Source: Symbiodinium natans (lineage: Eukaryota > Sar > Dinophyceae > Suessiales > Symbiodiniaceae). Taken from it: 64,000 nucleotides of DNA. The stretch covers positions 1-64,000 of the forward strand of contig CAJNDS010000266.1 in the NCBI GenBank assembly GCA_905221605.1. Direction: 5' to 3'. Below, piece after piece: positions 56,028 through 64,000 of the stretch (positions are counted from its first letter, which is position 1; the number at the start of each line of letters is the position of its first letter). Under the pieces are notes generated by a model that worked only from the letters and a program-made list of their open reading frames with translations, was not told the DNA's origin and did not search any database. Made by a program: the position numbers and the translations under genes.

Positions 56028-58120
56028 TGCTTCTCGTGGAGGCGCTCGCAGGCGTTGGAAGCCGAGAGGGCTCCGACATGAGGGTGCTTGAAGTTGATAA
56101 TTGTAGGGCCATTCTAGGGATGAAATTAGGTCTGTTTATGCGCGGTTAAGTATGTTTTCTAGTCTACTAGTAATACGAACTAAATCACCAAAGCGAAGAA
56201 CCAGCGAAGCTTTGAACTCCCAAATCGGCCTCGAGCCTGTAGGACATCATCGATTCTCAGCCTTCAAAAGCCCTGATTGCCTCAACTTCCAAAAGCCAAA
56301 GAAGCCCTCTAAGCCCTCTAAGCCCCAAGCCCAAAACGCCCCCTTCATAAGGTGAAGAAGGTCCGGCGTGGATTGAAGGCCGCGGAGGAGTGCCTGGATC
56401 GCTTGAAGAAGGCAGTGGGGACTGGGAGGGGGGCGATTGAGGTGCTTGAGGGTAGCTGTCGATTTCTTCTCCAAGCAAGCGCGAGAGCTGTTGTTGATTG
56501 AAAAAGGGGCCTTGTCTGGCAGAGAATCTGCAGGAAGAACCTAGCTGGGCCTAACATGTCCAGTTCTGCAGAATTTCAAAAGCGGCACTTGCTGGTGTCC
56601 TGGGAGGTGGGCGATCGAGCGCAAGTCTATGGGCCATGCAACTCAGACAGCTGAAGAGACGCGTTGAAGCCCGTATTCCGCAGCCTTGTATACGGGATGG
56701 GTTCGGAGGCCCCGAAACGAAAGCTCGAAGACTCTGCGGAGTTTACCTTGGCAGTTGGCTGCTAAGGCTCATGGTCGTGGCTGTCGCGCAGCTCAAGAGA
56801 GATCACCCAGAGCTGGCGCTCACGGCCATCGACGAGGCCATGCCGGGGGCTATTCTCGACAGCTTTTAGGTTCTGGGGATGTGGACTTGGTGTACATCTT
56901 GGCTTCTTTGGGTTTGGGGAGGTTCCGAGGTTTCGAGGTTCCGAGGTTCCAAGCTTCAGAATCGAGCGTCACTGCTTGGAGCATTGGCCATCCCCACAAT
57001 TCTGAGGCAATCGACATTGCTCGTGATATCGGCGTCCTCCCGGCTTGATTGCCCGGGATCAGCCCGGATCCAGAGAGCGCTGCGCTTTTGTGTGAGGTTC
57101 ATGTCCAGGCAGTTGTCGACCTAGTGAGGTGCTTGCAGAAAGGGCATTGGCCGGCGTCCTGTCTACAGCTTTTGATGTCAGGAGCGTCGCTTGGAGATGT
57201 TGGCGCAGTGCACGCACGCGGAGGCTACGCGGTGCACACTGCTCTGAGGCAATCTGTCATCAGATGGCACCTTTGCACTAAAATTTTGACACGATGCCCT
57301 ATGGCTCTTTAAATCCAGACACCCATAAATCCCATGAATCCTAAGGTCCTAATTCCTAGATTGCCCTACATCCTGGACAGGTGAACGTCCAGCTGCAGAG
57401 CCGGGGGGATGCACTGGAGGCCGCTGAGGAAGCAGCTGCCATCGCGGAGGACGTGTCCTTGGTGCAGAGGGCAACTTACGGTGCAGGGTTGAAAGGTTGA
57501 GTTTGGGAGACAGTGACAGGGATGACACAGGACCTTCATCAGGTAAGCATTCCACCGTTGCAGGGAGGCGACCAAGATAGGCATGCGTTTAGTTTGCCGG
57601 CGGCTCGGACATGCTCTGAAAGGACAACGTTTGCGGTGTTTGTTCTAACGGGTCCAAACTGCCGTGCAGTTGCAACATGCTGTTTAGTGCTGCGCTTGGC
57701 TGTCTGATATTGTAAACCCATGGACACGTCGATCTGCTGCAGTGCCCCGGGCCAGATTCGCACCTCCCAAGCGCGAAGCTCCTAGCAATCCCAATAATCC
57801 TAAGCTTGTGGGGATGGCCGCTAAGGGCTCCTTGTCTGCTAGACCAAAAAAAAGGAAAAGGGGAATGACCACCAGCCCACTCCCCCCCCCCTCTTTGCCC
57901 AATCTCTGGGCTAAAGGAGCTCAAGGATGCCAAGGCAGAAGCAGATGCCGAGCTTGAAGCCCGGGTTAGGGAGAGGAGGGTTGTGTGGGGTTCTGTCTAG
58001 GGTTGTGGGATTGTGGGGTTGGGCTGTTTAGGGTTGAGGGTTTTCGGCGTCGCCGGTTCTACTGCAGGGGCTGCGTACAAGCTGCGTGATTGCGTGGTGA
58101 TGCGGCAGGCCCTTGAGTGA
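56028..58120 (+). CDS. Helix-rich (TPR-like) protein, multi-exon
   Basis: Exons by eye: about 56015-56090 (SCLLLVEALAGVGSREGSDM), 56352-56414 or longer (VKKVRRGLKAAEECLDRLKK), about 56569-56655 (FQKRHLLVSWEVGDRAQVYG), about 56698-56765 (GSEAPKRKLEDSAEFTLAVG), 56792-56869 (LKRDHPELALTAIDEAMPGA), about 57052-57309 (SAALLCEVHVQAVVDLVRCL, QLLMSGASLGDVGAVHARGG), 57381-57480 (QSRGDALEAAEEAAAIAEDV, donor GTGCAG), about 57495-57541 (LGDSDRDDTGPSS, donor GTAAGC), about 57902-57964 (LKELKDAKAEADAELEARVR, donor GTTAGG) and 58068-58120 (AAYKLRDCVVMRQALE, TGA). The intron 57965-58067 is almost pure GGGTTAGGG derivative. The product is a chain of charged helices. Phases are not all reconciled. Confidence 0.5.
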
Positions 58121-58748
58121 ATCTTTTCCTTCTTCAACATGTGCATGATGGCCAAACAATGGATACGAAAGCTCTCGATTCCCAGACAAAACATACAGAA
58201 GACATTGCCGCTAGACTTGATTAAAGTGGGCGGGTCCTTTCCCTCAGGTCAGCGTTTTTCTTGTTACACCATCACCACCAGCAACAACAACGGTAACAAG
58301 ACCAATGCTCAGAAAAAGAAAAAAGGAACAATAACAGCAGCGGCCAGGAGCAGCAACATCATCACGTCAACAACATGAAGCATAACGGCAACAACAATGA
58401 AGAAGGAACAACACGACAACAGCAGCAGGAGTTCGATGCTATAGTCAGGGGCGCTACTCCATCAAGAGGACCCAGTAGCCCACATTAAATAGCACTGATA
58501 ATTTGTAAACAAGCAGAGCTCTCACCTACTGCCCGCAGAGAGGCTAATATGAGTAATATGGTCTCGGCCTTAGTAATCCGATGGAACCGGTACGGTTCCT
58601 TCTAAAGATAGCGGCGCTGTCACTTTTCTTGAAACCATAAAGCAAAACCCTCTTTGGCAAAGCCTGAACCTCACACCCCCCCCCCCCCCCCGCCCGAAAC
58701 TGCACCTTCAAAGCTTCTGAAAGGCGACTTTGCCCATTTCTGCCAGGG

Positions 58749-59188
58749 GCACCTGTAGAAACAGTGCAGGCGTTGATGCAGCTAAGGATGGTAGAGAACT
58801 TGAGAACCCGTACTTGCTTGAATGCGATCCAAAAGTGGCACCCCACTGTCTTCTACCCAGGTGCTTGCTAGTTTCCATCCTGCTGCGTGGTGTCCTGGAT
58901 CGTTCTTCCTTAGTCAAGGCAGGGCTAAAATTGAATTTCTGCTTTGCAAGTGCAAAATAGCATGTTGCAGGGTGGCCGAGACTTCGGGAAGCTTCCTGAG
59001 CCACATCGTAGAATTGCAGCAGTTTTGGTTGCCTGTGTACTGGCTTGGCCCATGGTACTGCCAGCAGCTGCTTGCAGTATCCGCACTAAACGTGGCCTTT
59101 TCTGAGAACTGCTAACGTGCTGACTAGTGCTGAATGCTGCAGGCTCTCGCAGCAGCCAAGAAGGCTCGCGAGCTCTACAAGAAGGCTG
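58749..59188 (+). CDS. Two helix-rich exons
   Basis: 58749-58871 reads PVETVQALMQLRMVENLRTR, then LNAIQKWHPTVFYPGAC and TAG. 59143-59188 follows aatgctgcag and reads ALAAAKKARELYKKA with a GTTTCA donor, a typical TPR helix. A C-run (58675-58691) precedes the first exon. Confidence 0.45.
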
Positions 59189-60045
59189 GTTTCAGGCCAG
59201 CATGATGTCTGTTGGAGGCTTCATTAACCTGGGGTTGACAGTCGAAGAGTCTGCGAGTACTACTTTCAAGTTACAACTATTTCAGGATCCTCTAGTAGAG
59301 AGTCGGCTACCTCACATCCTACTGCGCGCACCGTGACTTGATACAAAAGACACGTAAGTAGCCTGTAGCAAGCTCTAGTTAACAGGGTCGAGCCCAGAAG
59401 CCTCTCTGTCGGGAGGAGAGGAGAAGCCAGGGCCTTGACCCACCGGGCATGGGGCTCAGCCTTTTTGGGAACCTGGGTTCCTTAAACAATGGTGTCTTTA
59501 GTCAAGGGCGCACAACAGGGACCTATCTTCGGGACCCTCACGAAGGATACTCGTCTAGAGAACTGACCGTGAGGCCCCCGAGGGCATCAGCCTTATCAGC
59601 TCTTTGGCAGTTACAGGCAGTTTTTCTCGTGGATTTGGAACCAGCTTGTAAGAAGTGAGCTTACGTTCCCTAAGCCTGTCTGTGTGCGTGTACATATATA
59701 TATATATACACATACATACACGTACGCATATGCAAGAGGACACACATATCGACGTTGAGTGCCAAAATTGGCCTATTCGACCCACTGCGCGTGTGCCATG
59801 GAGATTAAGAGTTGAGTTGCGTAGCTTTGGGACCTCGTTGACGTGCCTCAGCGGCTCTTTGGAAACTTTGGGACATAGTCAAATCCCGAACTTTCTCTCC
59901 CCCCCGCCCTTCCCCATCGACCCTCCCAGCCTTAGCAAAACACCCGACCTCGGCCCCCCAGAATTGAAAGACAAATCCCCCTACAGACTTCAAAAAGAAA
60001 GCACAAAAAACAAAGACTTTATCCGCAAGCTCCCCACAGCTGGTG

Positions 60046-60718
60046 AGGCATCGGTGCTGGGCATGGACACTGCCATCTCAAGCCGCCATCTCAGCTTTCA
60101 AGGGCTGATGGGCCCCTTTGGAAGTGGAAATAACTGTGGACGTGGACACAGGTGTGTGTGTGTGTGCGCGCGCGTGCGCATGCGCGCGCTTCTATTTCCG
60201 GGTTGACCTGGGGCCCCATGACCAAAGCCGGGCCAATCTTGCATCTAGCAGCACCCCAAATTGCCGTATCACGCACTCACACGCGCGCCCCACAACCCGC
60301 ATGCTGGCTTGGAGCCCCATGTTGCTGAAGCGTGTCTGGAAGGTGCAGAGGAGATGCTTCAGGTGGCCACGGAAGCCTATGACATCTTTGAGGACCCTCC
60401 CCCATGAGCATAGAGATGCTCTGTACGGAACATACTGAGCTTGATGACGATGGGACCATGGGTATGGCTTCACGTGGGTGCGCGTGACGTGCAATCGGCC
60501 ACCATGGCATGCGGCTTCTCGGGGTGTCTCAATACGTAGTACGTGCCAACATGGGTCCAGCGACCATGGGTGAAAACATTGGTGCCGCGGTGTTTTCGTA
60601 ATTTGTGTTTGGCAATGCTCTGCCCCAGGAGGAGGAGGACCTGCTTGGCCGGTCTGCCGCGCTGCAGCTGGTTGGAGAGGTGCCTCGCAGCTGCGTTTCT
60701 GACGTGGTCCTGGAATGA
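60046..60718 (+). CDS. Three exons of an acidic helical protein
   Basis: About 60046-60150 reads EASVLGMDTAISSRHLSFQG, then LMGPFGSGNNCGRGH. 60291-60407 reads HAGLEPHVAEACLEGAEEML, then QVATEAYDIFEDPPP and TGA. The overlapping frame 60404-60460 reads MSIEMLCTEHTELDDDGTM up to a GTATGG donor. 60629-60718 follows tgccccag and reads EEEDLLGRSAALQLVGEVPR, then SCVSDVVLE and TGA, a good last exon. TPR-like in style. The GTGTGT/GCGCGC stretch at 60151-60190 is a microsatellite in the intron. Confidence 0.45.
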
Positions 60719-60890
60719 ATCCAATCATGGATCATTCAAGAAGGTTTCTGATCACAGGCAACGAAGCGACGAAGCGATGAGACTCCTCCAGTTACAACAG
60801 CCACTCTGGCTCAGGTAGCGTTAGCTTCACTTGGACAAATGATCTCGCCCACAGTCTAGACGCCTATAGGCCTATAGCCTAGCCTGAGCG

Positions 60891-61844
60891 ATGGCCGTCA
60901 AGCAACGTCGGCCACGTTGGGTGTGGATTTTACTTGCAGGCCTTGGTCTGGTTTCTTTTGACGTCTTTCTCGCGTCGGCCACCTGTGGGTTTGCGCTTGT
61001 CCGCCAAGAGGTTCAGGACCCACCAGGTTTTGATGGAGTCCGACCAACGAACTTCTTGATGATCGGGAATCCGGGCACAGGCAAGAGCACTGTGTTGAAT
61101 GGTCTCATTCAGAAGCCCTACTTCAAGTCAGGGATGTCGTTTGGAGGCGGCATGACGTACGAGTTTGACAGGGCGGAGATTGGAAAGCACACGTTCCTGG
61201 ACACTCCAGGCCTATCGGACCCGACAAGGCGAAAGCAGGCTGCTGAAGCCATCACTGAGGCGCTGAAGCAGAATGGATACTACAAGATATTTTTTGTCAT
61301 CACCTTGCAGAACGGGCGCGTGCGCTCTGAAGATGTGACAACCATGAAGCTTGTTTTGGATGCATCACCAAGCAACAAGTATGGGGTGATCATTAACCAA
61401 CTGAATTCACGAGAGTATGAGGCTCTTCACGATCCGGAGGGTGAGGCTAGGAAGAGTGTCCTAACAGCTCTCCTAGGTACGATGCCGGTAGACAAGTTGT
61501 CACCATACATCCACCTCGTTCAACATGATGACGATTTGGCGGGTGTGGACAACATGGCAAAGCCACTGCCTGACGACCTGAGGGACTTCATTCTGAAGAC
61601 GTGCCCAGGCATCGACATTGCAGAGGTTGAAGTGGCGGACATTAAGGCCAGCGAGTATGAGGCTCTAACGTCGCAAATGGAAGAGATGCTTGCGGACAGC
61701 GAGAAACTGAAAGATGCTCTCAGGTCTCGCGAGGCCGAGCTCAAAGATTTGACCGAGGAGCTCAAAGCTGCCAACGGCAATGACCCCGACCAGGGCTTCG
61801 CGTTTCTGTCGATGGCCGCGCTCTTGACGCTCTTGCTGCTGTGA
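60891..61844 (+). CDS. AIG1/IAN-like (GIMAP-type) GTPase with N-terminal and C-terminal hydrophobic segments
   Basis: A single uninterrupted 317-codon ORF from ATG 60891 to TGA. Residues about 10-36 form an N-terminal signal anchor. G1/P-loop GNPGTGKST lies at 59-67, a G2-like region GGGMTYEF at 85-92, G3 DTPGLSD at 104-110, and the family-typical GRVRSED follows at 142-148. The G4 position reads IINQLN (167-172) in place of TKxD, so base specificity may be altered. Residues about 240-295 are a charged coiled coil, and the last 15 or so are hydrophobic (FLSMAALLTLLLL). AIG1/IAN GTPases sit on ER, vacuole or organelle membranes and oligomerise on GTP. The gene is intronless among intron-dense neighbours, which suggests retroposition. 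No clear spliced-leader relict precedes it. Confidence 0.9.
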   Translation: MAVKQRRPRWVWILLAGLGLVSFDVFLASATCGFALVRQEVQDPPGFDGVRPTNFLMIGNPGTGKSTVLNGLIQKPYFKSGMSFGGGMTYEFDRAEIGKHTFLDTPGLSDPTRRKQAAEAITEALKQNGYYKIFFVITLQNGRVRSEDVTTMKLVLDASPSNKYGVIINQLNSREYEALHDPEGEARKSVLTALLGTMPVDKLSPYIHLVQHDDDLAGVDNMAKPLPDDLRDFILKTCPGIDIAEVEVADIKASEYEALTSQMEEMLADSEKLKDALRSREAELKDLTEELKAANGNDPDQGFAFLSMAALLTLLLL

Positions 61845-62075
61845 GAGCGGCAAAAAACATCGAGAGGGCGTACTAGGTCGTCCTTAACGATCGAGATGTA
61901 CATCGTTCAGGTATTGATCTTCATTCCAGGTTGTGGAAATGGTCTTCCTTGTGACACATCCGCATCTGTTAATTAGCCAGACACATCTTTGAACCATCAC
62001 AGTTCTGTCGAATTGAAGGGTTGATTGCACCGGTGACCAGGGGGTGAGTCAAGAGCTTCGTCCTGCACTTGCCAG

Positions 62076-62157
62076 GCGCAGCTAGTGAAGGAAGGCTTCG
62101 ACGAGGCCTCGCAGGCTGCGCAAGATCGCCGAGCCCTTTGGAAGGCCCCTCTCCAAG
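62076..62157 (+). CDS. Coding exon, helical, unrecognised
   Basis: Acceptor acttgccag, donor GTTGAC. 27 codons plus one base: AQLVKEGFDEASQAAQDRRA, then LWKAPLQ. Its TPR-like helix style matches the exons further right. Confidence 0.5.
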
Positions 62158-62679
62158 GTTGACAGTCGAGTTTGCCCGCTGCCACCAGGAATGCCCATGC
62201 TTTAGGGTTTTCTATGATATCCTTACGCAGCATCCCCACTTCTCTGGGCTTTCAAAAACCACATGAAACGTAAGTTTCAACTCCGTTTAAAACCCCAAAC
62301 CTGACAGGGCTTGGGCTGCCGAAAGGCACGGCAGCGCTTCTGCTTGTGGCGGATTGAGGGTTTTGTCCTTTGGGGTCGGGGTAATATCTGTTTCTCTTAT
62401 TGGGTTGAGGGTTTCGGGTTTCGGTTTCGCGCTTTAGGGCTTTAGGTGTGTAGGTCTGAAGGAGTACAAGCTGCATTCGAAGAAAGGTGTCATTGCACAA
62501 TTTGGCATAGTCGTCCCGGCACGGGGAAGACATGGGAAGACGATTCAGTACATATCATACAGGCTTTGCAGTCCCGACGCTGAAACGCAAATCCAGACAG
62601 CCCCGAAAAGCATCGGCCTTACGAGTCCAAGGACCCCGAACGGCTCTCGCCCCCCCCCCCCCCCGCCCGGAACCCACAG

Positions 62680-63241
62680 GAGGAGGGTGATGCAGTCCTC
62701 CAGCTGGCCCGGCTCTTGGCTCTCCCACGTGCAGAGTCGCAACAAGAATCATCATGCATGGTCCCGGTCCTTGGGAGCTGCCGTGGGAAGCCTGCAGCAT
62801 GGCAGCGGTGAGACCTTGCACACCGCACGCCTGAGACGAGGCAAAGATCTTGCTAGCCAGCTCTGCGCCGAACTCAGGGACTTGAGCGTTTTCTGCAGAA
62901 GCTGCGGGCCGTTCCACCATATACCACCCTAAACTTACACCCCAGATGCGAAGTGAAAGATATTTCGAGCAATTCTTGACACATGCCGGAAGCGAGACGG
63001 ACCCAGGAATATGATGCTGCGGAAAGGTATGGCATGGAGGCAGGCCGAGAAGCGCATGATTTCCGTAGAGCTCTCATGATTGAGAGAGGTTTGGACTGCA
63101 AGTGTTCCCAAAACCTAAGGCCTCAAAACCCGCCAGAAGCCCATAGCCAACTTCCTCCAGGCACAGAAGATCTTCCAGGAAGTGGGTGACAAAGCTGCTG
63201 AGCCTCTCGGCTTAAACCAAGACTTGGTGGTGCAGGGCTGA
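62680..63241 (+). CDS. TPR-like protein, four exons with stop
   Basis: 62680-62728 (acceptor acccacag, donor GTGCAG) reads EEGDAVLQLARLLALP. 62798-62930 follows gcctgcag and reads HGSGETLHTARLRRGKDLAS, then QLCAELRDLSVFCRSCG. 62983-about 63112 reads TQEYDAAERYGMEAGREAHD, then FRRALMIERGLDCK. 63137-63241 follows cgccag and reads NFLQAQKIFQEVGDKAAEPL, then LNQDLVVQG and TGA. The AQKIFQEVGDKAAEPLGL string is the A..iFqevGDk..ea.aL signature of dinoflagellate TPR-type repeats. The C-run at 62651-62664 lies just before the first acceptor. The intron 63242-63410 also contains a C-rich part. Confidence 0.55.
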
Positions 63242-63779
63242 GGGCTCTTGTATCCAAGAAATTCATCTGCAATTCCCGAGCCCGGGGCAGTCTATCTATC
63301 CCCCACCCCCACCCCCCACAAAAAACATGAAAAACAAGATAGAAAACACAAAAGCCGACAAGCACTAGCCTATCCTCAAGGTCCGTGGCGTGCGTGCATC
63401 TGGCGCAGGCAAGAGCTTGATTAGCTACATGAAGGTGTTGAACACTTAGGCTTTCAACCACCGGTGACAAGTAGGCAGGTGTCCCATTACCATTGACTGC
63501 ATTGGGCTTGTTTATGGCTCTTGGCGAAAGTTAGGTGGCATGGATGTTGCCCATGCTGCCCATACCTTGCCGAGCGCAGGCATGCCTAAAGAAGATGAGT
63601 GCTGAAGCTGAGGGCGAGACGAAGGAGGCCTGCAGAATTGGGGGGTGGGCTTTGAATTGTGACAGCTCGACAGAGGGCATGATGATGTGTTGTCGTGTTC
63701 TGCCACGCCTTGCCGGAGTCTGCCTTGTCACAGGCTTTGGCCTCTGCTTCCTACCGCTCCTCCGCCGAGAAGGCGGGCT

Positions 63780-64000
63780 TTCCTCGAGTTGAAAATGCCA
63801 CACGTCGCGGCCAAACTCGTCCACCTGAAGCAGTACATGCAGTATTTGCAGCAGTCTGCTTGTTAAAGACGTTCTCGAAGGAAAGGGCACTTGCGAACGG
63901 AACCTTCCAGAGACTGAATGGACGAATGCTGTTGCTTCTGCCGCGATGGTTCTTGTCGTTGGTGCCATCAGGCCATGCGTGCTGCCAACGATGCCATCAC
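63780..64000 (+). CDS. Coding-like frames at the window edge
   Basis: 63789-63866 reads LKMPHVAAKLVHLKQYMQYL, then QQSAC and TAA. A second frame from about 63840 to the end reads CERNLPETEWTNAVASAAMV, then LVVGAIRPC. The window ends before either can be completed. A block at 63395-63447 (VRASGAGKSLISYMKVLNT) has a P-loop-like look but does not fit GxxxxGK[ST] strictly. Confidence 0.35.

Noticed and set aside
63531-63968. 145-codon frame on the - strand
   Set aside because: Serine/arginine/proline-rich, no domain. The + strand in the same place has exon-like blocks.

Overview
The window looks like nuclear DNA of a dinoflagellate, probably of the Symbiodinium/Suessiales type. The inference rests on four things. 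Coding sequence is cut into many short exons (about 25-250 nt), with AG|G-style acceptors and GT or apparently GC donors. Introns are full of degenerate TTTAGGG/CCCTAAA (the telomere heptamer of dinoflagellates and plants). Every exon I can support lies on the + strand, as in dinoflagellate unidirectional gene arrays. Gene content is eukaryotic (pepsin-type protease, DUF4200 coiled-coil protein, WD-like propeller, TPR-like repeats, IAN-like GTPase). There is no bacterial operon structure, and no rRNA or tRNA gene that I could support.

Layout. 0-2.2 kb: 3' part of a membrane-anchored A1 aspartic protease, then one orphan exon. 2.45-9.76 kb: a near-perfect inverted repeat of about 3.6 kb per arm with a 93-bp spacer (symmetry centre at 6099). 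It carries long telomere-like arrays, a minisatellite, and a tandem array of about 40-bp perfect palindromes in each arm. 9.9-20 kb: scattered exons of unrecognised genes, the best being a seven-exon model at 15.0-16.8 kb. 20.3-23.4 kb: beta-propeller-like exons. 23.4-33 kb: sparse exons and simple repeats. 33.4-35.4 kb: an unknown gene with CxxC exons and good splice phases. 37-42.2 kb: a DUF4200 (CCDC42/CFAP73-like) axonemal coiled-coil gene with micro-exons. 42.3-51.5 kb: further exons, including three copies of an L-A-D-x-[VI]-F-G motif about 0.75-0.8 kb apart. 51.5-63.9 kb: exons of TPR-like, helix-rich proteins, interrupted by one intronless AIG1/IAN-like GTPase gene at 60,891-61,844, the cleanest gene in the window.

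How the genes work together is not evident: dinoflagellate arrays group functionally unrelated genes. The DUF4200 protein points to the flagellar axoneme, the protease and GTPase to membranes. Exon borders were read by eye from reading frame plus splice-like sites. Many open reading frames on the - strand are shadows of + strand exons. Names are given only where motifs are clear.
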